From the NCBI RefSeq assembly GCF_014205835.1, contig NZ_JACHCQ010000005.1, forward strand, positions 62,001 to 126,000: DNA of 64,000 nt, in the 5' to 3' direction. Shown one piece after another: positions 45,169 to 52,991 of this stretch. Position numbers and translations under genes: made by a program. The stretch's first letter is position 1; every line of letters starts with the position of its first letter. The notes beneath the pieces are model-generated. The model did no database searches and was not told the origin of the DNA. It saw nothing but the letters and a program-made list of their open reading frames with translations. Origin of the DNA: Pedobacter sp. AK013 (GTDB lineage: Bacteria; Bacteroidota; Bacteroidia; Sphingobacteriales; Sphingobacteriaceae).

Positions 45169-46398
45169 ATGGCTTCAACACCTAAATTAAGCACTTCAGA
45201 CCCAAACAAATGGTATATATACTTTAATGTAGATGTTCCGGTTCAGTTATGGGGCAAGTATCCCCGCAAAAGAATGCGGTTTAAAGTGTATGACGATATC
45301 AACCGGTACAAAGGAAAAGAGCGGGAAGATTATGCGGCAATGCGGCTTAATATATGGAAATACGCACTTCAGGTATTAAAATATTCACCTTTTGATAAAC
45401 AGCTAGCCAGGATAAAGGAAATTAAAGCTGATTACGCTATAACCAAGGAACAAATCCTGCAGGAGATAGAAGATCAAGACAGTACAAAACTATATAATAC
45501 GCCAATACAGGAGGCTTTTGATATTTATTTGAAAATGCGGGAAACAACCGCGAAATCGAAAGGGGACGCAATCAACTGGAAAAGCACGGTAGGGATATTT
45601 AAAAAGTATTTTAAGGAGGCTGGGCTTGACCAGATAACAACCGGAAAGCTTACAAGAAAACATATAGTTGAAGCTCTTGGCTTCATTAGCAAGGAAAGAT
45701 CCTGGGGCAATACAACATATAACAATAACAGAAGTTATTTGATGATGATCATAAATTGGCTAGCAGAAGAGGAATACCTTCTTGTAAACCCAGCTCTTGG
45801 CAAGATTAAAAAACTCAAGGAAAACCATAAAATACACACCTGGTATAGTAAGGAAATCGCAACGGAAGTAAAAAGGGTGATGCTTGAGCAAAACGATAGA
45901 ATTGTATATAGGGCTAGCCAGTTTACTTACATGATCTGCATAAGGAGCCAGCAAGAGCTCATGAAGTTAAAGGCCGACGATATTGACAGAACTTTAAAAA
46001 GAGTCCGGTTCAGGAGTGAGCTGTCGAAAAACGGAAAGGAAGCCTATAGAAGCTATCCACTTGAATTCGAAAAGGTACTTGACGAAATAGGATTCAACCA
46101 GATGCCGAAATACTTTTACCTTTTTGGCAAAGGCGGCGTTCCAGGGGAAAACCGATGTGCAAAAAATACCCTTTCAAATTTATATAAACCCATTAAAGAT
46201 AAACTCGGGCTTTCTCATGATTATACTATCTATGGGTGGAAGCACACACGCGTAGTGCACGAAATGATGAAGGAGACAAACCCTTACGAGATACAGCATC
46301 TATGCCGACACTCCGATTTAAAAGAAACAATGAAATATATGCGGGATTTTGATATCGACCTTAAAAACAAATATTCAAAGGAAGATTTATGCTTTTAG
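45169..46398 (+). CDS. Tyrosine-type integrase of the prophage
   Basis: A 409-residue site-specific recombinase. I start at MASTPKLSTSDPNKWYIYFN (45169); the longer frame from 45034 runs through the terminator hairpin upstream and is unlikely. An Arm-type N-terminal domain (about 1-110) and a SAM-like core-binding domain (about 120-215) precede the catalytic domain: R259 in CIRSQQEL, a Lys in ELSKNGKEAY, box II YGWKH (Y355, K358, H359), H381 in CRHSDL and the nucleophile Y390 in KYMRDF. Box II differs from the textbook HxLRH, a variation I believe recurs in Bacteroidota integrases. It would join the phage attachment sites at the nearby left end. Confidence 0.92.
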   Translation: MASTPKLSTSDPNKWYIYFNVDVPVQLWGKYPRKRMRFKVYDDINRYKGKEREDYAAMRLNIWKYALQVLKYSPFDKQLARIKEIKADYAITKEQILQEIEDQDSTKLYNTPIQEAFDIYLKMRETTAKSKGDAINWKSTVGIFKKYFKEAGLDQITTGKLTRKHIVEALGFISKERSWGNTTYNNNRSYLMMIINWLAEEEYLLVNPALGKIKKLKENHKIHTWYSKEIATEVKRVMLEQNDRIVYRASQFTYMICIRSQQELMKLKADDIDRTLKRVRFRSELSKNGKEAYRSYPLEFEKVLDEIGFNQMPKYFYLFGKGGVPGENRCAKNTLSNLYKPIKDKLGLSHDYTIYGWKHTRVVHEMMKETNPYEIQHLCRHSDLKETMKYMRDFDIDLKNKYSKEDLCF

Positions 46399-46490
46399 CT
46401 ATTTTCTCAGCCTAGGCTTGGCCATATCCTGATAATAGGTAAGCACCCTCTTATTGAAATCTTCGATTCTAGCAATTAAGGCTTTTTTTC
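46399..46490 (-). other. Candidate -1 ribosomal frameshift extending the gene at 46476-46763
   Basis: Near the end of the upstream frame the codons GAA GAA AAA AAG CCT TAA contain the heptamer A-AAA-AAG in exact register (46482-46488), the same slippery sequence as in E. coli dnaX. A -1 slip opens 27 more codons (ALIARIEDFNKR to AKPRLRK) ending at TAG 46399-46401, directly next to the integrase stop codon at 46396-46398. The transframe product would be 121 residues. A sequencing or mutational indel in the A7 run is the alternative explanation. Confidence 0.45.
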
Positions 46491-46763
46491 TTCGCTGTGT
46501 TTAACCTCCAATTCCGAAAGTTGCTTGAAAGCCGCAGTAATGCCAGTTCTTGGGTCACGAATTGAGATTTTAGTTAAGAAATTTAGCACATGAACACTAT
46601 TCTGGTCTTTTGCGTGAAATTCGGCGTAAAACTCGTCAGGCGTCCACCAGCGCAACGATTCTTTGTTGAAAATCCAGCAATAGTGCTCTATAGCCTCTGC
46701 AATAACATGCCCTATGCTTAAAAACCTTGGTTTAGGTACGCGAAATTCATAACCACCATTCAT
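46476..46763 (-). CDS. Prophage protein of unknown function (95 residues, possibly 121)
   Basis: Starts MNGGYEFRVPKPRFLSIGH; a mixed helix-rich protein with clustered Trp and Tyr (HYCWIFNKESLRWWTPDEFY) and no membrane segment or known motif. It is separated from the late operon by a terminator at 46815-46841, so it likely has its own promoter in the short AT-rich gap 46764-46814, and it converges with the integrase. It may be made in two forms through the frameshift site described separately. Position beside the integrase would fit a control or accessory protein, but no function can be assigned. Confidence 0.7.
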   Translation of the reverse strand: MNGGYEFRVPKPRFLSIGHVIAEAIEHYCWIFNKESLRWWTPDEFYAEFHAKDQNSVHVLNFLTKISIRDPRTGITAAFKQLSELEVKHSEEKKP

Positions 46764-46814
46764 GCTGTAAAATTTGCTAATATTTTTAGTAATTCAAAAT
46801 AATTCTTACAACAT

Positions 46815-46841
46815 AAAAAAGCCCTTCATTTCTGAAAGGCT
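46815..46841 (-). terminator. Terminator of the prophage late operon
   Basis: On the minus strand AGCCTTTCA, loop GAAA, TGAAGGGCT forms a 9-bp stem with one G-U pair, followed by six T. It lies about 27 bases after the stop of the last lysis-cassette gene and ends the leftward late transcript. Confidence 0.85.
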
Positions 46842-46867
46842 CTCTTGTGCTGGCATTTTGCGGTATG

Positions 46868-47296
46868 CTAAGATACTAATTTAACTGTATTCCAATATGC
46901 CGTTTTAATTGTTGTTGAAGCTTGGTCAAATGGTAACCCGGTAACTTCTTCGGTAAACCTTGTGGCTAAAGACTGTAAATCGGTTTTGCTTAGATCTGCA
47001 GAAGGCGTATCGGTTAATTTAAGCTCTTCTATGATTGATCTTAACACGCTTCTCAACCAAGCTATTGCCTTGTCGTCCTTGTCGCCCGGTATAACCACTG
47101 CAATCATATCGACAACGGGACTATCTACATAAGATTTAATTCTCTCAATGATATTGACAATAGTGATAAGATCCGGCTTAAGTTCTTCAGCAATGTTTCG
47201 CCAAAGCTTTTTTAACCAGGCCTCGTAATTGTTCATGAATAATGCGGCGATGCTCGCAAATACGCGACCTAACCATGTTTTCTTTTCTTGTGACAT
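46868..47296 (-). CDS. Prophage protein of unknown function in the lysis cassette
   Basis: A 142-residue protein starting MSQEKKTWLGRVFASIAALF. It has an amphipathic N-terminal helix (WLGRVFASIAALFMNNYEAWLKKLWRNI) and an otherwise helical, acidic body with no clear membrane segment. It is the last gene of the late operon, 6 bases after a holin-like gene. A lysis-regulator or membrane-associated role is possible from position; no family is recognised. Confidence 0.65.
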   Translation of the reverse strand: MSQEKKTWLGRVFASIAALFMNNYEAWLKKLWRNIAEELKPDLITIVNIIERIKSYVDSPVVDMIAVVIPGDKDDKAIAWLRSVLRSIIEELKLTDTPSADLSKTDLQSLATRFTEEVTGLPFDQASTTIKTAYWNTVKLVS

Positions 47297-47302
47297 ATTG
47301 AA

Positions 47303-47653
47303 TTATTTAAATGTTTCCCTTGCTTTATTTTGTATTTTCTCGAATAGTCCGGCAACCTCATTATTTAATGCTCCTATTAGCACGGCAAGCCACATAGTTA
47401 GCTCTTTTCCTAATAGTTCATTACAAAATCTGAATGCAAGGAAAGTTAGGCAGATACCCGTGATTAACTGCAGGCAGTTGTCCTGAATTAAAAACTTCCA
47501 TGAGAAAGCATAGGGAGTAGAATCGCTCAGCTTATCTCTATTGGTTGCTTTAAGCCTTAAACTTATTAAAGCTCCAATAAGCGCGAACAAAAATGCTGCG
47601 CAATACGTAGGCACATCTACAGTGCCGAGTAATAGTTGTTGTAATTTTTCCAT
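47303..47653 (-). CDS. Holin-like membrane protein
   Basis: A 116-residue protein with three hydrophobic segments: VPTYCAAFLFALIGALISLRL (about 14-34), CLQLITGICLTFLAFRFC (about 60-77) and TMWLAVLIGALNNEVAGLF (about 86-104), and a charged C-terminus (EKIQNKARETFK). Size, topology and position one base from the endolysin gene are those of a phage holin, which makes the membrane hole that starts lysis. No specific holin family is recognised, so the call rests on context. Confidence 0.65.
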   Translation of the reverse strand: MEKLQQLLLGTVDVPTYCAAFLFALIGALISLRLKATNRDKLSDSTPYAFSWKFLIQDNCLQLITGICLTFLAFRFCNELLGKELTMWLAVLIGALNNEVAGLFEKIQNKARETFK

Positions 47654-47654
47654 A

Positions 47655-48071
47655 TTATTTTAATTGAAAATGAGGTGGATCGAAAGGCTTTTTCCAGTCA
47701 CCGCCCCAGGTTATACCAATGTTTAGTTGTTTAGCCACAGATTTAATATGGCTTGCGATAGTCTTTAAGGCTATAGCATTATTAAAGTCAACCTTACCAT
47801 TTATATAAGGGTAAATGTCTACAGCATGACCGTATCCATCTGATTTTACTTGGTGGTTTGATTTATTTTTTACTCCGTCGGCAAATGTTACAATGTCGCC
47901 TTTTGCCGTTCTGCCTTGCGCATACAGCATCATTTGCCTTGCCTGGGTTCTTACTCCCTCAACTACTGTAAAGTCATAAGGAGTGTTTACGATAGCAGTC
48001 TTAATAACCTTTACTAAATTGGGATGAACACCTACCAAATTTTGTACACTTCTTTTTCCTAAAATTGCCAT
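47655..48071 (-). CDS. Endolysin, M15-type peptidoglycan peptidase
   Basis: A 138-residue enzyme of the M15 D-Ala-D-Ala carboxypeptidase/endolysin group. VVEGVRTQARQMMLYAQG, the metal site region SNHQVKSDGYGHAVDIYP (H73 and D85) and the final PPHFQL (H134) give the expected zinc ligands. No signal peptide is present, so it needs the holin to reach the wall. It cuts peptide cross-links or stems in peptidoglycan. The start overlaps the stop of the upstream gene by one base (TAATG). Confidence 0.9.
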   Translation of the reverse strand: MAILGKRSVQNLVGVHPNLVKVIKTAIVNTPYDFTVVEGVRTQARQMMLYAQGRTAKGDIVTFADGVKNKSNHQVKSDGYGHAVDIYPYINGKVDFNNAIALKTIASHIKSVAKQLNIGITWGGDWKKPFDPPHFQLK

Positions 48072-48424
48072 TATTGATTGTCCGTTTCTATTTTTGTGAT
48101 CCTTAATGATAGTTTGATTTCAAGCGCCTTGATCTGCGCCCTTAATTCTCGCTCAGTTTCCTGGTGGCCGTGAATGATCTTTAAGTATTCAAGCTCCCTT
48201 TGTTGTAGGGCCTTAATTTGGTCGCCCTGGTATTTAATTTGGTCTTTTAAATCCTCAAACATCTTACCATAGGTCTCAGCGATTACATTCGAAGTTTCAG
48301 CTGCGATATTTTTTACCTCGGCTTTAGTTTTACCCCGATTTGCTATCCAAACTATTAGCGCTGAAATAACACTACTGCCCAAAACACCAACAAGAATTGT
48401 TATGGTATATGCCTCTATTTTCAT
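48071..48424 (-). CDS. Membrane-anchored coiled-coil protein, possible i-spanin
   Basis: A 117-residue protein with one N-terminal membrane helix (TITILVGVLGSSVISALIVWIANRG) and a long coiled coil (about 45-110; DLKDQIKYQGDQIKALQQRELEYLKII). This is the shape of an inner-membrane spanin subunit, which helps destroy the outer membrane at lysis, and it lies directly upstream of the endolysin. No outer-membrane spanin lipoprotein was found beside it. Start chosen at the ATG 48424, two bases after the previous stop; a TTG at 48433 is also in frame. Confidence 0.65.
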   Translation of the reverse strand: MKIEAYTITILVGVLGSSVISALIVWIANRGKTKAEVKNIAAETSNVIAETYGKMFEDLKDQIKYQGDQIKALQQRELEYLKIIHGHQETERELRAQIKALEIKLSLRITKIETDNQ

Positions 48425-48426
48425 GA

Positions 48427-51400
48427 TTACCAAGTTGTTTCTAAAGCGTGTCTAACCCATGTGTCAGTTGCTGTACATTCATAGTAATATCCGCCCGTGA
48501 TGACTTTCTGTCCCTTTATTCCTGTACTAGTTGGTGTTGGGGCTGTACCCCCTATTACTGGCAAGTTTGCAAGCGTACCGCTAAATAGAGGCGTTGACAA
48601 TGATACATCAGAAGACAATGCGTCAGGAGGAGATAAGGTCGTACTATACGTTGTGCCGATAGACCCGTCTAAATTTGCCTTGTTCAACGATAATTGGCCA
48701 ATTCCATAAGTTGAAAATGTCCTTTTGCTTAATTCAGAAAATACGCTACTTAAAATTACATTCCTAAACCCACTTGTGGACCTACTTATTCCTGTTACTA
48801 CAATATCATTACCGAAAGTATTTGTGCCTGTAAAATTATTGTTTGCTGACGTGGAGGCAAGCCCTGATGTATTTATGCTCAATGTTGAAGTAGTGTTGTT
48901 CCAATTTAATGGTGCACTGGCCGTAATTGTTTTATTAATCCAGTTAGTTCCGTTGTAGCTTACTATATCGCCTACTGCCTTGCTTGATGTTGCAATACTT
49001 TCTCCTTTCCAATTAGCATTATTATCTAACTCTGTTTTTCTAACCACACCGTTAGGGTTAATTGGTGCATTTAGCACCTCTACTTCTCCGCTTGATGATA
49101 TTGTTAACCTATCAGATCCTGAAGTCCTTAAATTTAAGCTACCGCTAAAATTACCGAATACATCGCCTATGTACAGGTTATTGCCAGCAGATCCTAAAAT
49201 CGCATTTGCTACGCCTGACGTATTCTTTGTTCTATAAAAAGACCCATTATCAACCTCAAAACCAGCACTTGATTTTGAAATGCCGTTAACAAATAACGAT
49301 GCATTAAAATAATATGTATCTGCCTGATCAGATTCTATACCAAATGAGGTTTTATTGGTTGCGGGATTGTGATAAATAAATGGAGTGTAACTTCCCTCAA
49401 TGCCGCCACGTACATAAATATTGCCTCCCAAACCGGAATACAGTCCTAAATTTGAATTATTGTACGCTGTAACATTAGAGGCAAAAACTTCATTATCTGA
49501 TATTGGTTTTATTAATCCGAATGTTTCATATATTGCCTGAGCCCATTTATTTTGACCCAAAAAACTTGCATGTACACCATCCGCCTGTATTTGAGCGGCA
49601 TCGTTTGGATTGTAATATTTGTTGACGTTTATGAAATATATCGGATATCCAGTAAAAATACCTGCTAAATTCCTCTTTCTGGAGAGTGTTAGCGCATCCT
49701 GAAAGGCCATTGTAGTTTCATCACCAACAACATTATACCCCGTATTGTTCATATGTGGTATGTCAAGAACATACATCGGCTTAGCTGAATATATGTCCGT
49801 AAGTCCAGCTACATAATCCCATGCGCCAATAGTTCCACCATCTATAAACTTTAATTCTACAGTATGAAGTGTATCTTGTAGCGACCTAATTACTATAACA
49901 TCGTTTATAATACCTAAGTGGGTAAACCCATCGGCCTTGAATGCATTAATCTTTCCGTTGGGGTCGAAGGTAGTTTTAAGAATACCATCAACACGGACCT
50001 CTATTCTTGACCATCCACTAACGGCCTGCCATGTACCAATAGCAATATCAGAACCCTGTATATTTGAAATGGTTACCGTTTCGTTTGCGGTGATGCTTGT
50101 TTTCTTCCAGAAATTAGAACCAAACTTTAATGATCTGCTGGCGTAATCAGTAAGTGTATCGATAACAAATGAACTACAAGATCCGCAAGCTTGAGATGTG
50201 CTTACATTTGGATTTACAGAAGATGAATTATACTGCTTATAAAACTGTATTGATTTAGTAAGTTGTGCGGCCATAATAGACCGATGCCCAGCCCTTACAA
50301 TTTCAAAACGCTTTGCCGTATCCTGATTGCCTCTAATATCATTAAATCCCAGCATTGTAGAGGATACATTGATTTTATCCAGTCCTAATTCAAGTATGAA
50401 ATTTTTATATCCTCTACGTACTCCGGCTCCATCCTCTGCAACATTTTTATATTTACTTATATTGTTTTTGTCTGCCAAAATATTAACGTAGGTCTTTCCA
50501 TGACCGGATGCGTTGTAACCTGTTGTTTGACTATCCCCTAGAAACCAAGAACCATTTTGAATTGGCTGATTGTTAATAACCTTATCAATTGTTTGCTTGA
50601 CATACTTCGTATTGGCTGCTTTACCTGAACTATCAGATGTCGAAACATTAGGCGTTAAAAGCTCAGTACCTACATTTACATTTCCCCCATTTACTGTGGT
50701 AACACCCGATTCAGTAGAAAAACTACCAAGACCGGCACCAAATAAGGTGGTGGCTGTTGGGCTATCAAACCTGCCTGTTCCATTAATATTAAAACTTGCG
50801 CTTTGAGGAGTACCAGTATTATTGTTCTGGATGTAGTTTCCACTTCCTGATACTGGAGCTTTTAAAGCTCCTAAATTATCTACATACGATTTTGGAGTTA
50901 AATATAAACTGTCTGCATTTGTCCAATTGACAGTATAATTTCTTCTGTATTGCATGCCTTTAGCGAAAGTTGAAATAGGGCCAACATTAGCCCCCTGAGT
51001 TATACTTAAGACACCATTTGACACTCCTAAATTGGTATATGATGTAGCACTACCGCCAGATAGAGAGAAATCTCCATTTTTAGACAACGAAAAATTAGTC
51101 CCGCTAGTGGAAGTCCATGCGCTTGCCAAATCTAAACCGCCATTAGCGTACATACCGATAGTAGGAGTACTATAATTAACGTCATCTCCTATAACTGTGC
51201 TACCTGTTAATGCACCTCCTAACTTTAGGATCTTACCGTCTTTTGTAAGACCATTGGTTGCCGTCAAAAAAGAATTCCGAATAGAATCAGTGATATTGAA
51301 AATACTCGAACCAGAGGTTAATCTCCAATTAAATCCGGTGCCATTTGTTTGTTTCCACCATGTTGGCGTGAACCCTGTCCAGGGACCTACTTGTGCAGTC

Positions 51401-51450
51401 GCGCCTAAAGAAAGCAAAGCAAGTAATAATAATAATTTTAGTCTTTTCAT
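48427..51450 (-). CDS. Giant tail protein with Sec signal peptide and SGNH esterase domain
   Basis: 1007 residues. The N-terminus MKRLKLLLLLALLSLGATAQ is a perfect Sec signal peptide, unexpected on a phage tail protein. Glycine-, serine- and threonine-rich beta structure typical of fibres fills about 20-290. An SGNH hydrolase domain follows at about 295-640: GDSQTTG with S307, MLGFND, and DGVH with D624 and H627. More fibre-like repeats run to the end (TSGLASTSANNNFTGTNTF), closing with YYYECTATDTWVRHAL. It probably deacetylates or trims a surface glycan on the host. It lies between the spike gene and the lysis genes, where tail fibres are usual. Function of the signal peptide is open. Confidence 0.8.
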   Translation of the reverse strand: MKRLKLLLLLALLSLGATAQVGPWTGFTPTWWKQTNGTGFNWRLTSGSSIFNITDSIRNSFLTATNGLTKDGKILKLGGALTGSTVIGDDVNYSTPTIGMYANGGLDLASAWTSTSGTNFSLSKNGDFSLSGGSATSYTNLGVSNGVLSITQGANVGPISTFAKGMQYRRNYTVNWTNADSLYLTPKSYVDNLGALKAPVSGSGNYIQNNNTGTPQSASFNINGTGRFDSPTATTLFGAGLGSFSTESGVTTVNGGNVNVGTELLTPNVSTSDSSGKAANTKYVKQTIDKVINNQPIQNGSWFLGDSQTTGYNASGHGKTYVNILADKNNISKYKNVAEDGAGVRRGYKNFILELGLDKINVSSTMLGFNDIRGNQDTAKRFEIVRAGHRSIMAAQLTKSIQFYKQYNSSSVNPNVSTSQACGSCSSFVIDTLTDYASRSLKFGSNFWKKTSITANETVTISNIQGSDIAIGTWQAVSGWSRIEVRVDGILKTTFDPNGKINAFKADGFTHLGIINDVIVIRSLQDTLHTVELKFIDGGTIGAWDYVAGLTDIYSAKPMYVLDIPHMNNTGYNVVGDETTMAFQDALTLSRKRNLAGIFTGYPIYFINVNKYYNPNDAAQIQADGVHASFLGQNKWAQAIYETFGLIKPISDNEVFASNVTAYNNSNLGLYSGLGGNIYVRGGIEGSYTPFIYHNPATNKTSFGIESDQADTYYFNASLFVNGISKSSAGFEVDNGSFYRTKNTSGVANAILGSAGNNLYIGDVFGNFSGSLNLRTSGSDRLTISSSGEVEVLNAPINPNGVVRKTELDNNANWKGESIATSSKAVGDIVSYNGTNWINKTITASAPLNWNNTTSTLSINTSGLASTSANNNFTGTNTFGNDIVVTGISRSTSGFRNVILSSVFSELSKRTFSTYGIGQLSLNKANLDGSIGTTYSTTLSPPDALSSDVSLSTPLFSGTLANLPVIGGTAPTPTSTGIKGQKVITGGYYYECTATDTWVRHALETTW

Positions 51451-51459
51451 GTTGTTAGT

Positions 51460-51948
51460 TTATAGTGTTTTTATCTCATTAATCTTACTCCCGGATATAT
51501 CTATCGAAACAGGCGAAACCGAATAGGCGCCACCCAACAAAGTTATTGCGGCAGCTATTTTGGTTAGCTCAGCATTTATTTCCGTGTTTTGATTGTTAAT
51601 CGAAGTGTTGAGCGGGGCGTATCTAACCAGGTTGTGCGTATATCCGCCCAAATGCATTGTGCCATCGTTCTTTAACCACGCATAAAAGCTCACCGATCCA
51701 TCTGGCTTAAGGCTATAAATTCTTTTTTCTCCAGATGCTGCAAGCTGGTTCGTGTTGAGGTATCCAACAACAACCGGCTCACCAATAACATCTGTTTCCA
51801 TAAGTACCGCCGTCATATTAGCCAACGGATTACTATCATCACCAAACGGCGCGCATTCGTCTGCCGTCTTTGGACCATACTCAATTACCTTGAGTATTCT
51901 GCGCCCCTTTTCTACCAACGCACTTTTAAATCTTGACAGGCTGCTCAT
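51460..51948 (-). CDS. Baseplate protein, Mu gp45-like
   Basis: A 162-residue protein: RRILKVIEYGPKTADECAPFGDDSNPLANMTAVLMET, then a GEPVVVGYLNTNQLAASGEKRIYSL strand region, and helical C-terminus. This is the OB-fold-then-stem build of Mu gp45-type baseplate spikes, and it follows the hub gene with a 4-base overlap (ATGA), as in Mu. It should sit at the centre of the baseplate and pierce the outer membrane. The iron-binding HxH tip seen in Mu is not obvious here. Confidence 0.75.
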   Translation of the reverse strand: MSSLSRFKSALVEKGRRILKVIEYGPKTADECAPFGDDSNPLANMTAVLMETDVIGEPVVVGYLNTNQLAASGEKRIYSLKPDGSVSFYAWLKNDGTMHLGGYTHNLVRYAPLNTSINNQNTEINAELTKIAAAITLLGGAYSVSPVSIDISGSKINEIKTL

Positions 51949-52991
51949 GAGAATATGTTTTTAGGGGAGTCACCGGTAAATGTTTCCGGAAGAACCAATG
52001 TCACGTCCATTGATTTTTCTTCTGAATTTTCCATAATGCTTGTATCTGCGACCATCATCCGGGATCTTGATCCAATGTATATCTCGTCGTTTTCAATCTC
52101 AACTATATCCCCAACACGTATATCAGCCCAGTATCTGATAGAAAAAGAAACTTTTATATTCTTTAATTCAGCAGCAAAGGCGTTTTTAACCCCACTATCG
52201 GTATCTGTTTGATTACCGGACGTCAATACTTGGACAAAAGGCCTGTAAGCACCAACCAACTTGTTTACAATTCTATCTGATCCGGATATCTGGGAGGTTT
52301 CTTCGTCGTCAAACAAGCCCGTTGAATCCTGTTTTGCGGGCTGCCTTAAGCTGGTTAACGTACTATGCACACTTTGCCCATTAACATCTAGTTTCATTCC
52401 TAGCGTGTTTTCTTTGTTAAAGAATGCTTTAGGACTAGCTTTAGCGTCAGGACGGAAAAGAACAACCTCCCCAGCAGAATTGTGAGAAACAATAACGTTT
52501 TTTTGCGCACACATTTTTGCCAAGTATTCACTTATTTTACCATCAGTTTTGGCCACGCTTTTAAGGAAAGGTGTGTTGCATTCCTTTTTTACGTTATCGT
52601 AGATATTAAGCTTAAGGCCAAATGGCGATAGAAGTCTTTCAGCGATGTCCTTTATTGTTCTGTTAATGCTTTCCAAGGGATACATTTTTGCATCAATTGT
52701 ACAGTCTTCCAGAACACCTCCCTTACTATAGCCTGATATCTGAACCAGGCTTCTAACAGAGGCCGAAGCAAAAGAATGTGTAACCATTGTTCCAGAAAAA
52801 ACAAGCTCATCTCTATCTGTAAAAAACTCAACCGGGAAATAGGATAGAGGCTTAAAGAAAGGTTTTGTTTTTTCGTCGGCAGGATCAAACCTTGCCGTAA
52901 ATGAAAATGTGGAGGCAACAGAATCCAAAGACGATGACATGGCAAAGTCATTGAAGTACAGATAATAATTGCCGTTAACCTTAATTTTCAT
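51945..52991 (-). CDS. Baseplate hub protein, Mu gp44 (P)-like
   Basis: A 348-residue protein of the gp27/GpD hub class: FSFTARFDPADEKTKPFF and PVEFFTDRDELVFSGTMVT near the N-terminus, YSKGGVLEDCTIDAK, INRTIKDIAERLLSPFGL and SEYLAKMCAQKNVIVSHNSAGEVVLF in the middle. These are typical of the Mu 43-kDa tail protein, which forms the trimeric hub joining tail tube to spike. It overlaps both neighbours, gpN-like before (TAATG) and gp45-like after. Confidence 0.82.
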   Translation of the reverse strand: MKIKVNGNYYLYFNDFAMSSSLDSVASTFSFTARFDPADEKTKPFFKPLSYFPVEFFTDRDELVFSGTMVTHSFASASVRSLVQISGYSKGGVLEDCTIDAKMYPLESINRTIKDIAERLLSPFGLKLNIYDNVKKECNTPFLKSVAKTDGKISEYLAKMCAQKNVIVSHNSAGEVVLFRPDAKASPKAFFNKENTLGMKLDVNGQSVHSTLTSLRQPAKQDSTGLFDDEETSQISGSDRIVNKLVGAYRPFVQVLTSGNQTDTDSGVKNAFAAELKNIKVSFSIRYWADIRVGDIVEIENDEIYIGSRSRMMVADTSIMENSEEKSMDVTLVLPETFTGDSPKNIFS

